This document shows positions 1 through 12,289 of a DNA stretch of 64,000 nucleotides, piece after piece; within the stretch, counting starts at the first letter, position 1, and each line of letters opens with the position of its first letter. The position numbers and the translations under genes are program-made. Below the pieces are notes generated by a model, which had not been told where the DNA came from, did not search any database, and saw nothing but the letters and a program-made list of their open reading frames with translations. Source of the DNA: Telmatactis stephensoni (taxonomy: Eukaryota > Cnidaria > Anthozoa > Actiniaria > Isophelliidae); contig JALIZF010001664.1 in the NCBI GenBank assembly GCA_029948255.1, positions 1 through 64,000 of the forward strand, given 5' to 3'.

Positions 1-54
1 CGATGGCTATCAATGGGTACTCTTAATAATACAAGAGTTAACTTTTTTTTGCAA

Positions 55-165
55 GGTTGGTTTTGGGGAGATCCCCATTTTGTTACCCTTGATAACAAAA
101 ACTACAAATTCAATGGCGTAGGAGAGTATGTCTTGTTGGATGGCAAAGACGGACTTTTTGTAAGC
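55..165 (+). pseudogene. Inverted half-copy of the VWD exon (left)
   Basis: The plus strand reads [20 protein letters not shown] and [15 protein letters not shown], the first half of the VWD exon at 42978-43196, in opposite orientation to both EGF arrays. About 50 bases of upstream intron, including the acceptor, are copied too. Similarity stops after GGACTTTTT, where GTAAGC follows, so a splice donor cannot be excluded. A broken duplicate is more likely. Confidence 0.75.
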
Positions 166-967
166 TTTGAAGAAATGGACTGGCCGGGATGAGTTTTATA
201 TGGGCCAGGAACAGGGCCGTAGCTTTGCAAATTCCTTTTTGGGGGGTGAGGGGGGAGAAGGGATGCAGCTGAAGAACCAAACCAAAGGGTGCCTAGAAGG
301 GTGTTTTTGTTGCTTTATGATTCAGTTTACATTTTTTTTATTTTTTGAATAGTTACTTATTTTGTGTGCGCCTGTATGTATATACATGTACCTTTTAGTA
401 CGAGGAAATTGCTATGAAAAGCTCTTGCAGTGAGTAAAAGCATGCAATGGATGCTTTGTAGTTAGGAATGATTTTAGTTTTTGCGAGCGCAAGACGCGAG
501 CCGCTCGCTAAAAGATTTGTAGCTAGTGATATTTTAAAAATGTACATGTTTAAGTGTTGCGAGCGCGAAGCGCGAGCCGCTCGACAAAAATCTTTAACCA
601 CATTTGTTCGCAACTGACTGCTTTTGGTTGATTTGCGAGTACTTTTGCCTTAGGATTTATTCGTATTTTGGTCGTTTACTTCTCTATAAAATATTTAACA
701 ATATATTAAGCTGCTTGCACGAACTTTTTTCTGGCACTTTTGTTGTGCACGATTTTTTTTCTTCGTTTAAGGCTTTGCTCGAATTTTTTTTGGGGTATTG
801 CCCAACCCCCCACCCCCCCCCCCCCCAATCAAAAATCTAATGGGCCGTCCCTAATATCATGGCAATCAAGTTTCATTATTTTCACTGCATATATATAACC
901 TTAGCAGGTCACCATCAGACAAAATCAACACGGGCATGAAAAGTTTGGTCTCACCAAAGGTGCTTTT

Positions 968-1149
968 TACGGAGCCCCTAAAGGGCCATACTGGATTTTT
1001 TTCCGCTACTCTGTCGACATATCTCGACTTTTGTCTTTTGCGAACGAGGTCGACTTATATGTCGACTTATATGTCGACTTTTGAACAAGGTCGACTTATG
1101 TCGACATAGTAGCAGGAAAAAAACAATATGGCCCTTTAGGGGCTCCGTA
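968..1149. mobile_element. MITE, 8-bp target duplication GTGCTTTT
   Basis: Inverted termini TACGGAGCCCCTAAAGGG and its complement span 182 bp, with a GTCGAC-rich interior. It is flanked by GTGCTTTT on both sides (960-967 and 1150-1157). An 8-bp duplication fits the hAT superfamily. The orthologous copy at 53113-53733 is expanded by a nested insertion. Confidence 0.75.
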
Positions 1150-1586
1150 GTGCTTTTTGCACTTGGGACCAATGCGGTATTATTATGTATCCGATGTAGT
1201 GAGTGGTATGGCAATCCCGAAACGTTTGAAAATCTGAAATATTTATTTGTGATTTTAAATATGAGCAGTTTACTGTCGATCTGAAGCAGATCGTAGTTCA
1301 CTCTGTGGCCTTGTCTCTTAGCTTTTTTGGTTCAAATACGTGCAATTGGAAACAATAAGAAAAACACGGACGTACCATGCAGGACGTGATAATATGTGAT
1401 CCAAGAATCTGACCGATTTCCTCGTTCATTAAGGAATGCACAACAAAAAGTCAGTTGTCCACAGGAATGTGGATGTTTTTTCACGGGAATTTCATTTCAC
1501 AATACCAACATCATGGTAAATACATCACATTTCACATGAAGCCTTTCAGCTTCACCCTATCAGCAACCACTGAAAGTTCAACTTAC

Positions 1587-4500
1587 CCTCTTCACAATGC
1601 TGCCCGGAGTAGCCTAGTGGACAACTGCAAGTGTAGTCGTTGACAAGATCGCTGCATGTTGCATTATTCTGACAAGGATTTCCAGCACAATCGTCAATGT
1701 CTGAAACATCAAATACCAACATCATGGTAAATACATCACATTTCACATGAAGCCTTTCAGCTTCACCCTATCAGCAACCACTGAAAGTTCAACTTACTGT
1801 TTTCACAATGTCGCCCTGAGTAGCCTAGTGGACAACTGCAAGTGTAGTCGTTGACAAGATCGCTGCATGTTGCATTATTCTGACAAGGATTTCCAGAACA
1901 ATCGTCAATGTCTGAAACATCAAATACCAACATCATGGTAAATACTTCACATTTGACATGAAGCCTTTGAGCTTCACCCTATCAGCAACCACTGAAAGTT
2001 CAACTTACTCTTTTCACAATGTCGCCCTGAGTAGCCTAGTGGACAACTGCAAGTGTAGTCGTTGACAAGATCGCTGCATGTTGCATTATTCTGACAAGGA
2101 TTTCCAGCACAATCGTCAATGTCTGAAACATCAAATACCAACATCATGGTAAATACATCCCATTTCACATGAAGCCTTTCAGCTTCACCCTATCAGCAAC
2201 CACTGAAAGTTCAACTTACTCTTTTCACAATGTCGCCCTGAGTAGCCTAGTGGACAACTGCAAGTGTAGTCGTTGACAAGATCGCTGCATGTTGCATTAT
2301 TCTGACAAGGATTTCCAGCACAATCGTCAATGTCTGAAACATCAAATACCAACATCATGGTAAATACTTCACATTTGACATGAAGCCTTTGAGCTTCACC
2401 CTATCAGCAACCACTGAAAGTTCAACTTACTCTTTTCACAATGTCGCCCTGAGTAGCCTGGTTGACAACTGCAAGTGTAGTCGTTGACAAGATCGCTGCA
2501 TGTTGCATTATTCTGACAAGGATTTCCAGCACAATCGTCAATGTCTGAAACATCAAATACCAACATCATGGTAAATACTTCACATTTGACATGAAGCCTT
2601 TGAGCTTCACCCTATCAGCAACCACTGAAAGTTCAACTTACTGTTTTCACAATGTCGCCCTGAGTAGCCTAGTGGACAACTGCAAGTGTAGTCGTTGACA
2701 AGATCGCTGCATGTTGCATTATTCTGACAAGGATTTCCAGCACAATCGTCAATGTCTGAAACATCAAATACCAACATCATGGTAAATACATCACATTTGA
2801 CATGAAGCCTTTGAGCTTCACCCTATCAGCAACCACTGAAAGTTCAACTTACTCTTTTCACAATGTCGCCCTGAGTAGCCTAGTGGACAACTGCAAGTGT
2901 AGTCGTTGACAAGATCGCTGCATGTTGCATTATTCTGACAAGGATTTCCAGCACAATCGTCAATGTCTGAAACATCAAATACCAACATCATGGTAAATAC
3001 TTCACATTTGACATGAAGCCTTTGAGCTTCACCCTATCAGCAACCACTGAAAGTTCAACTTACTGTTTTCACAATGTCGCCCTGAGTAGCCTAGTGGACA
3101 ACTGCAAGTGTAGTCGTTGACAAGATCGCTGCATGTTGCATTATTCTGACAAGGATTTCCAGCACAATCGTCAATGTCTGAAACATCAAATACCAACATC
3201 ATGGCAAATACATCCCATTTCACATGAAGCCTTTCAGCTTCACCCTATCAGCAACCACTGAAAGTTCAACTTACTGTTTTCACAATGTCGCCCTGAGTAG
3301 CCTAGTGGACAACTGCAAGTGTAGTCGTTGACAAGATCGCTGCATGTTGCATTATTCTGACAAGGATTTCCAGCACAATCGTCAATGTCTGAAACATCAA
3401 ATACCAACATCATGGTAAATACTTCACATTTGACATGAAGCCTTTGAGCTTCACCCTATCAGCAACCACTGAAAGTTCAACTTACTCTTTTCACAATGTC
3501 GCCCTGAGTAGCCTGGTTGACAACTGCAAGTGTAGTCGTTGACAAGATCGCTGCATGTTGCATTATTCTGACAAGGATTTCCAGCACAATCGTCAATGTC
3601 TGAAACATCAAATACCAACATCATGGTAAATACTTCACATTTGACATGAAGCCTTTGAGCTTCACCCTATCAGCAACCACTGAAAGTTCAACTTACTGTT
3701 TTCACAATGTCGCCCTGAGTAGCCTAGTGGACAACTGCAAGTGTAGTCGTTGACAAGATCGCTGCATGTTGCATTATTCTGACAAGGATTTCCAGCACAA
3801 TCGTCAATGTCTGAAACATCAAATACCAACATCATGGTAAATACATCACATTTGACATGAAGCCTTTGAGCTTCACCCTATCAGCAACCACTGAAAGTTC
3901 AACTTACTCTTTTCACAATGTCGCCCTGAGTAGCCTAGTGGACAACTGCAAGTGTAGTCGTTGACAAGATCGCTGCATGTTGCATTATTCTGACAAGGAT
4001 TTCCAGCACAATCGTCAATGTCTGAAACATCAAATACCAACATCATGGTAAATACTTCACATTTGACATGAAGCCTTTGAGCTTCACCCTATCAGCAACC
4101 ACTGAAAGTTCAACTTACTGTTTTCACAATGTCGCCCTGAGTAGCCTAGTGGACAACTGCAAGTGTAGTCGTTGACAAGATCGCTGCATGTTGCATTATT
4201 CTGACAAGGATTTCCAGCACAATCGTCAATGTCTGAAACATCAAATACCAACATCATGGCAAATACATCCCATTTCACATGAAGCCTTTCAGCTTCACCC
4301 TATCAGCAACCACTGAAAGTTCAACTTACTGTTTTCACAATGTCGCCCTGAGTAGCCTAGTGGACAACTGCAAGTGTAGTCGTTGACAAGATCGCTGCAT
4401 GTTGCATTATTCTGACAAGGATTTCCAGCACAATCGTCAATGTCTGAAACATCAAATACCAACATCATGGTAAATACTTCACATTTGACATGAAGCCTTT

Positions 4501-6553
4501 GAGCTTCACCCTATCAGCAACCACTGAAAGTTCAACTTACTCTTTTCACAATGTCGCCCTGAGTAGCCTGGTTGACAACTGCAAGTGTAGTCGTTGACAA
4601 GATCGCTGCATGTTGCATTATTCTGACAAGGATTTCCAGCACAATCGTCAATGTCTGAAACATCAAATACCAACATCATGGTAAATACTTCACATTTGAC
4701 ATGAAGCCTTTGAGCTTCACCCTATCAGCAACCACTGAAAGTTCAACTTACTGTTTTCACAATGTCGCCCTGAGTAGCCTGGTTGACAACTGCAAGTGTA
4801 GTCGTTGACAAGATCGCTGCATGTTGCATTATTCTGACAAGGATTTCCAGCACAATCGTCAATGTCTGAAACATCAAATACCAACATCATGGTAAATACT
4901 TCACATTTGACATGAAGCCTTTGAGCTTCACCCTATCAGCAACCACTGAAAGTTCAACTTACTCTTTTCACAATGTCGCCCTGAGTAGCCTAGTGGACAA
5001 CTGCAAGTGTAGTCGTTGACAAGATCGCTGCATGTTGCATTATTCTGACAAGGATTTCCAGCACAATCGTCAATGTCTGAAACATCAAATACCAACATCA
5101 TGGTAAATACTTCACATTTGACATGAAGCCTTTCAGCTTCACCCTATCAGCAACCACTGAAAGTTCAACTTACTGTTTTCACAATGTCGCCCTGAGTAGC
5201 CTAGTGGACAACTGCAAGTGTAGTCGTTGACAAGATCGCTGCATGTTGCATTATTCTGACAAGGATTTCCAGCACAATCGTCAATGTCTGAAACATCAAA
5301 TACCAACATCATGGTAAATACTTCACATTTGACATGAAGCCTTTGAGCTTCACCCTATCAGCAACCACTGAAAGTTCAACTTACTCTTTTCACAATGTCG
5401 CCCTGAGTAGCCTGGTTGACAACTGCAAGTGTAGTCGTTGACAAGATCGCTGCATGTTGCATTATTCTGACAAGGATTTCCAGAACAATCGTCAATGTCT
5501 GAAACATCAAATACCAACATCATGGTAAATACATCACATTTCACATGAAGCCTTTGAGCTTCACCCTATCAGCAACCACTGAAAGTTCAACTTACTCTTT
5601 TCACAATGTCGCCCTGAGTAGCCTAGTGGACAACTGCAAGTGTAGTCGTTGACAAGATCGCTGCATGTTGCATTATTCTGACAAGGATTTCCAGAACAAT
5701 CGTCAATGTCTGAAACATCAAATACCAACATCATGGTAAATACTTCACATTTGACATGAAGCCTTTGAGCTTCACCCTATCAGCAACCACTGAAAGTTCA
5801 ACTTACTGTTTTCACAATGTCGCCCTGAGTAGCCTAGTGGACAACTGCAAGTGTAGTCGTTGACAAGATCGCTGCATGTTGCATTATTCTGACAAGGATT
5901 TCCAGCACAATCGTCAATGTCTGAAACATCAAATACCAACATCATGGTAAATACATCACATTTGACATGAAGCCTTTGAGCTTCACCCTATCAGCAACCA
6001 CTGAAAGTTCAACTTACTGTTTTCACAATGTCGCCCTGAGTAGCCTGGTTGACAACTGCAAGTGTAGTCGTTGACAAGATCGCTGCATGTTGCATTATTC
6101 TGACAAGGATTTCCAGCACAATCGTCAATGTCTGAAACATCAAATACCAACATCATGGTAAATACATCCCATTTCACATGAAGCCTTTCAGCTTCACCCT
6201 CTCAGCAACCACTGAAAGTTCAACTTACCCATTTCACAATGTCGCCCTGAGTAGCCTAGTGGACAACTGCAAGTGTAGTTGTTGACAAGATCGCTGCATG
6301 TTGCATTATTCTGACAAGGATTTCCAGAACAATCGTCAATGTCTGAAACATCAAATACCAACATCATGGTAAATACTTCACATTTGACATGAAGCCTTTG
6401 AGCTTAACCCTATCAGCAACCACTGAAAGTTCAACTTACTCTTTTCACAATGTCGCCCTGAGTAGCCTAGTGGACAACTGCAAGTGTAGTCGTTGACAAG
6501 ATCGCTGCATGTTGCATTATTCTGACAAGGATTTGTAGAACAATTGTAAGTGC
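1587..6553 (-). repeat. Second tandem array of 24 EGF exons (paralogous locus)
   Basis: Twenty-four 211-bp units have the same 114-bp phase 1-1 exon and about 97-bp intron design as the right array. The 3'-most exon is 1587-1700 and the 5'-most is 6440-6553. The domains read IDDC-A/S-GNPC and contain NDYTC where the right array has NNYTC. Donor-proximal (actC/actG), exon (cagcac/cagaac, agtgg/ggttg) and intron variants recur every five units, so units starting near 1974, 3029 and 4084 head a 1,055-bp higher-order repeat. All exons read open. The gene's downstream exons would lie left of position 1; upstream exons were not recognised between 6.6 and 33 kb. Confidence 0.9.
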
Positions 6554-6620
6554 CTGAAACTTTAAAGAACAATACGTATGTTAAAGCTTGGGTCTTATCT
6601 GAATCGTGAAACCGTATTTT

Positions 6621-6890
6621 GATTTTTTGATGAAACGTTGACAGACGTTTAGGCCCAAACGCGAACCTTGTTCAGTGTGACCAAAACGTTTGCACGCGCG
6701 ATATTAACGGTAACACTTAGCGCGAGAGAAGTTTGTAAGAATTCCAGACATTTATAGAACACTTGTAAATTCTTACAAATCTCGCGCGCGCTAATTGTTA
6801 CCGTTATAATCGCGCGTGCAAACGTTTTTGTCACACTGAAGAAGGTTTGCGTTTGGGCCCAAACGTCAAAAAACGTATCATCAAAAAATC
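6621..6890. mobile_element. Inverted-repeat MITE, about 270 bp
   Basis: GATTTTTTGATGAAACG at the left is mirrored by CGTATCATCAAAAAATC at the right. Inner arms share AACGTTTGCACGCGCG and GGTAACA segments. No convincing target duplication was seen. Confidence 0.6.
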
Positions 6891-6996
6891 GAAGCAAGAG
6901 ACAACAAAATAAATTATCATGAATAATCCTAGCTACAAATTCAAAATAAGTCAAAATCCATTTATGCGAAATTCTCCAAAATTCTTATGCTGCTAG

Positions 6997-7919
6997 GCAA
7001 AGTCCTGGGACTGGGCACGAGGTTTAAACTGCAGTTTCGTCAGTCTATCAGACAGTCTATCTATAATCGTTGTCACAAAATGGAAAATACACAGGAGGCA
7101 CAACACACAGGTCGTGGAGTCGAGGCGTTCACGTGGAGAGCAGCACGTATACGTCTCGCCATCTTGAAACCTACCTAGAAAGCTAGCGAAGCGAAGAAGA
7201 AAGCTACCATGTGGAGTGCTATTTTCATTGAATTTCTCTACAAATCGTGTATTTTTTCGTTCATGTTTCGGATGTTTTATATATGAATAAAAGACGTTAC
7301 GTGACCAAACGCGAAATACAAGGTCAATGGAATCTAGTTTCATGCCATTCCGATATTAAATTAAAATTCAGTACAAAAACCTCTCAAGATCTCTTGAATG
7401 CTTGAATGAGGAATATAATTGACTTGCTTCTATGTATGTTCGTTTAGCAACATGTTGGATGAGAAATTCGTAGATTTCCAGCTCATAGGAAGTAGTTTTT
7501 ATCGCGAGGGCATTGTTCCATGTACTCCATTTAGAGTTCGATATTTGGTCAAAGTATTGGAGATGAAGCTCAAAATAACAGCCCATTCTGAAGCTCTTGT
7601 AAGTATATAGGTATATCTCGAGTTAAAAGCTCCAAATTACATTGTTCTACTGTAGGAAAAGCCTGTCCCTGAAAGCTATTTTCTTTGAAGTCGGCCATCT
7701 TGCATTCCTAAAGTTCCTGGCTTGTCTTCACTACGAAGAGTTTGCACGCGCTCAAAGGTGATGAATGAAGGGCATTGTTTCTTACGCTCTTAACCTATCA
7801 GGAGTGCACACGTCACCGATTGCGCAAGAATGGCCTGTTCTCGAGACGAAATCAGAAGGAAAAAAAAACATTTGCAGTTTATAACTCGTTCCCGGCCTAA
7901 AGGCCTGGGCACGAGTAAT
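6997..7919. repeat. Dispersed repeat copy 1 (terminal GGCACGAG hairpin)
   Basis: Blocks here recur elsewhere: 7008-7083 at 11031-11106, 7088-7241 at 13082-13232, and 7379-7919 at 12470-12980. It ends in a hairpin, CGTTCCCGGCCTAAAGGCC-TGGGCACG. Open frames are short and not conserved between copies. The class of element is unresolved. Confidence 0.6.
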
Positions 7920-7969
7920 TAACTATTTCACGTCGTAATCGTGCCATCTTATTATTATTCCCAAAAATG

Positions 7970-8110
7970 CTCATAACTTAAGGCGATTTAGGGCGATTTT
8001 AGGCAATTTTAGGGCCCAGAATCTTAGGCGATTTTAGGCGATTTAAGCAAAATTCAGTCCCCAAAGATGCTCAAAACTTAAGGCGATTTTAGGCGATTTT
8101 AGGGCACGGA
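7970..8110. repeat. Degenerate AGGCGATTTT tandem repeat
   Basis: Several imperfect copies of AGGCGATTTT are arranged in two halves, each starting GCTCA(T/A)AACTTAAGGCGA. No gene is apparent. Confidence 0.6.
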
Positions 8111-9150
8111 ATAGGCTGGTCAAACAAAGTTTCATCATTTTTTCACCTGTAATTTTCTAATATATTTTGGCTTCGTGTAGTGTTATGCATCAGTGATACT
8201 CATATCTCTATATCGACTGTACGTGTAAGTCAGTAAACCAATTTAAGTTTTGCTCAACGATCGAAAACAGATGGACTTGTTTTGACGTGAAACTAATGAA
8301 AACAGAATGAACGAGAATCATCTCAAGTGGGACCCCTGTCGGACCCCTGTGGGGATCGGAATTTCATTATCTCTTTATTATTGATATCTTGTACTTCTTT
8401 ATTTGAATGCTTTATACCTTCTTTGTTACAAGCACAATGACTTTGAAACCACCGACTTAGTCATTTATTTAATAGATAATCACTGAGGCACGCAGCATCA
8501 AACAGAAAAAATACTAAATTTCAAAGCACATAATATTTCAACAACTCCGTCAGATTTCTCAGCGTGTTTTGAAGAAAAAACAGGTGATATCAAGCAGGAA
8601 TGTCTCGAAATATGTTTCCATCGATAGAATTGGAAGCAAAGTTTTATTTAGAAGTCATTTGTCTTGTTTGTGGCTTGGGTTGACGCCTGTTGCCTCTCGA
8701 CGCGACAACATTTATTAAATAAGTGTATATACATAAAAGTATACTTTACTCTGTAGTATAAACACTAGTATAAAAACGGATTTTGAAATATTCGAGGCGC
8801 AATTTTTTAACCCCAAAAATAGATTATCAGGTTTCGACTCAATAATTTTAAAAGCAAAGCAGCATGATAAATTGTAGCTAGGAAGCCTCCTTAACCGATT
8901 ATTTTGGTTTTGCATCTAATAAGATATTTGTTTAATTATATATTCAAATATATTTTGATAAAGCGGCTTTGGGCCGCCCTTGGCCCATAGCCATAACACT
9001 CCAAACCTGGGTGTGTTCTTTTGTTGTCTTTCCAAGTAAACGAGCTTCAGGAAAAGCAGCGCTTGAATTTTGATGGCATAGCAATGGGAAAACATAAATA
9101 TACCTACACTGCAACCTTTCTACAATCGAGTGTATATGTTATATAGATCG
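8111..9150. other. No gene or clear repeat seen
   Basis: This is AT-rich sequence with only short open frames of no recognisable similarity. Nothing further can be supported. Confidence 0.5.
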
Positions 9151-9154
9151 ATAT

Positions 9155-9411
9155 ATAGCTAATTCAATTAACGTTGTCGCTGAAAAAGCCTAAAGCCTAA
9201 AGCTTTGAGAGCAGAAGTATGAAAAAGTTTTATCTCCGTGACATCATTACAATAAAAAACTGACTGTATCAGCTTGCAAATTCTACAACTTGGACACATA
9301 TTCCTTAATTTCTCAGATAGCCTACAGAGAAGTTTGTTAGTACACAAAAGATATTCAAAAGACTTTAGCCTTTAGGCTTTTACAGCGACAACGTTAATTG
9401 AAATAGCTATA
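9155..9411. mobile_element. MITE with TATAGCT-AATTCAATTAACG ends
   Basis: The left AATTAACGTTGTCGCTG is mirrored by CAGCGACAACGTTAATT, and AAAGCCTAAAG by CTTTAGGCTTT. The outer TATAGCTA-(A/T)TTCAA resembles the ends of the larger element at 37992-38625. Confidence 0.6.
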
Positions 9412-9437
9412 TATATAATCTTGAAATCTTGAACATC

Positions 9438-10051
9438 GAAATTTTAAAAGACACTTTTTACACAGGAAATTAATCAAAAATTCCATTCCAGATTGTGAAT
9501 TAATCAACAACAAACTCTCACTAGGCGTTTGATTAGTCACACTCTGGATGTTTATCGAGTTTTATAGTATGAGGAAAAAAAATTTGTCCATCAAAAATAA
9601 GATGGCGCGAAGTCATTGCGAAGTTACAAAGTCGGAGGCTGCGAAGAAAGTTTAGGAACTTTATCTTACCTCTCCTAAACCTCTCCTCCCTCGCCTAACT
9701 GATCCTACTTCACACTTGCAAGATCGTACACTGCTGCATATTTTTAAGTGATCAGCGAGGAACGCCTTGAAGATCGTGCTGTTCGATCGATAAACGCAGA
9801 AAAACAAAAACAAAATTTTGACGTGCTCCCTTGCTTTAGCAGGTTAGTAAATAAATACAATTTGTGACTGCAGATCGAGAATTTAAGCAGAATACTTTTA
9901 TTGTTTTGTTTTGCGTGCATTAGTCACTATAAATCGGCCAAACATGCTAGGACAGGTTTTGGATTTGAAACCTGGTGCGATCTATAACCACTTTGTTTTA
10001 CCGGCGATGGACTTTGAAATGCCCTGCGTAAAAAGTGTCTTTTAAAATTTC
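9438..10051. mobile_element. Inverted-repeat element, about 614 bp
   Basis: GAAATTTTAAAAGACACTTT at the left end is mirrored at 10028-10051. The interior shows no long open frame. Confidence 0.5.
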
Positions 10052-10218
10052 TGTGTAGCGAAATTTGGCTATTACTCGTTTTTCCATTACGTTGATTACT
10101 CGTTACTCATTACTGCGTTACTCGTTTTAGTAACACCCACTATATAGCTAGTGAACAGAAAAAACTTTATTCTCAGCGGTTTTAGTGTTATATAGCAGTA
10201 AGTTATGCAGTTAGAATA

Positions 10219-10349
10219 ATGGCACTTAATCCGTGAAATAGATATTAGTCTAAAAGACATTAGTAGACACTATTTCCATTGTTTTCTTTTGTTCTGATTA
10301 GACTATTAGACACTGACTATTAGATTTTGTTTCACGGATTAAGTGTCAT
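10219..10349. mobile_element. Short MITE, 131 bp
   Basis: Termini ATGGCACTTAATCCGTGAAA and TTTCACGGATTAAGTGTCAT are near-perfect complements. Internal TTAGTC/GACTATTAG motifs extend the hairpin. A (GATT)n run follows at 10420-10441. Confidence 0.65.
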
Positions 10350-11018
10350 CACTCAATGCATGATTTAGGTTATTTGTAAAATATTAATCGTGATTAGAAA
10401 TTTTTTAGAAATAAAGAATTGATTGATTGATTGATTGATTGACATTAAAGAAAGAATTCTCTAAAACAAATAGAGCGGTTGTCATAAACCCGTGAAATAC
10501 ACTTAAATTTATTAGTACTACTTCACTCTAATGCTTTTGTTTCTAATCGTATTTATCTATTATACTCTATATCTAACTAGTACACTTTGTTTACACCACT
10601 CTAACCAGTGTAAATTTCAAACCCAACACATAAAATCCTACCTTCTGAGCTCTTAAGAATTCCACACATCAAAAATAACAATAGCTGCAAGAACGAAGCC
10701 ATGGCAATTACAATGTCGTAATTACAAGAGCTGAAATTCTTGGTGAAATGAAACACAACTTTGAAGACTGCGTTGCAAGGTTACCATTCGACTGCTAACG
10801 GTGACGTATTCCTCGCGCCGCGCTCTACTGGTCATGGACGTCAAATTAATTAACGTTACAAGATTATGCACTCAACTCAAAAGGGAAAATCTAAAAATAT
10901 TCCGCCTTATGTATCAAGAATCATTTTTCAATTTGCCTTTTAATTTCAAGCCAAGTGAATTAATGACGGAGAGAATGAGGAATTTGTCAAAAGCTGATTG
11001 AACGTCATTATTACTCGT

Positions 11019-11740
11019 GCCTGTCCCGAAGGGACTGGGCACGAGGTTTAAACTGCAGTTTCGTCAGTCTATCAGACAGTCTATCTATAATCGTTGTCAC
11101 AAAATGAATAAAACGCAGTCAAGGACTGCATGGGCTTCTGTTATTATTACCGCTACAAAATTGCGTTGTGTGACGAACACTGCTAGTTGACCCCTTCAAT
11201 ATTGAATCACAAATCATAATTCTCCAGGATCAGTGTCGGATACAGGCACAGTTCAAAATATTTAGCACTTTGAGTAAAGCAATTTTTCAAACCGAATAAC
11301 AAAGGGCTAGCGTTGGCAATGCCTTAAAACTAACTGATTTTAAAAAGCTAGTTGTACGTTGCATCATGGTGAAAGTGATACCACATTGTCTACAGTATTT
11401 GACGCTTTAGATCAAAGGAATGATAAATAAAATTCCATCACATACAAAGTTTAAAATTTTCTTTCATAGGCCGGTAACCAAATATATTGCAGAGATTCTC
11501 AGCGCGACCTGACTTCATACTATGAGAAAATTCGTAGATTTCCAGCTCATAGGAAATAGTCTTAATTGCGAGGGCTTCCCAGTTTCAACGGTACCTCCAG
11601 CTAGAGTTCGATATTTGGTCAAAATATTGGAGATGAAGCTCAAAATAACACTCCATTCTGAAGCTCTTATAAGTATATAGGTATATCTCGAGTTAAAAGC
11701 TCCACTTTACTTGTCTTACTGCCTGAAAGCTATTTTCACA
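11019..11740. repeat. Dispersed repeat copy 2 (partial)
   Basis: Starts at the palindrome ACTCGTGCCTGTCCC / GGGACTGGGCACGAG and shares the block CAGTCTATCAGACAGTCTAT with copy 1. Bases 11525-11740 match the 7440-7680 part. Confidence 0.55.
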
Positions 11741-11791
11741 ATAGTATAAAAACATTCTAAAGCACATGGAGAAGACGTCTAACGTTGGATT

Positions 11792-11910
11792 TACGTTGTA
11801 ATCAATAAATAATCGTAATTGTCGATAAGTAAACGAACACTCACGAAATCATTCGCGTTGTAATCAATAAATAATCGTAATTGTCGATAAGTAAACGAAC
11901 ACTCACGAAA
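11792..11910. repeat. 62-bp tandem duplication
   Basis: Two nearly identical copies start at CGTTGTAATCAATAAATAAT and run through AACGAACACTCACGAAA. Some short CpG-rich open frames follow but none is recognisable. Confidence 0.75.
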
Positions 11911-12289
11911 CCATTCGTGAAATTAGCGGAGTCGCTTTTCAGCCAATCCCAAGGTACTACGGACTACTGTGATGTTCGGAGATGTCGATTTTACGCCGAA
12001 ACCTCTCCGAACTAGACGCACACGTGCGTTCACTCGTGCCCTGGGAGCCCCTTCTAGGAGAGGCTCCAATGACTGGCCCCGTTCGTACTCTTCCCCGAGC
12101 CGTTTCACGCTTTCTTCACTTAACCGTAACATAATAAAGACCTTTTTTGACCTTTTCAAAGAATATCTGATTAGTCAGTTTGTCTGTCAGCGCTATTAGT
12201 GTTTGCCTTTGTATTAGATATCTCCAACATGCAAAAATATACCAGTTTATTTAACTTTTTATTTCACTATATATCTCAATTGTTTGCCG

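Larger units (their letters stand above)
1..1550. repeat. Left copy of a segmental duplication (partner at about 52150-54110)
   Basis: Apart from scattered substitutions, and an insertion only in the right copy, the two segments are nearly identical and lead directly into the two EGF arrays. Contents in order are: an inverted half VWD exon, a non-coding stretch with two related GCGAGCCGCTCG hairpin-rich repeats (about 485-590), a poly-C run at 805-826, and a MITE (968-1149). The remainder is intron sequence before the last EGF exon. Confidence 0.9.

Noticed and set aside
1552..6572. Possible CRISPR-like or bacterial repeat array
   Set aside because: The 211-bp unit contains a spliced EGF exon with donor and acceptor; unit and 'spacer' are equally conserved.
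11923..12199. Overlapping open frames of 76-78 codons on both strands
   Set aside because: No recognisable similarity, and the CpG-rich stretch resembles repeat sequence seen again near 16440-16475.
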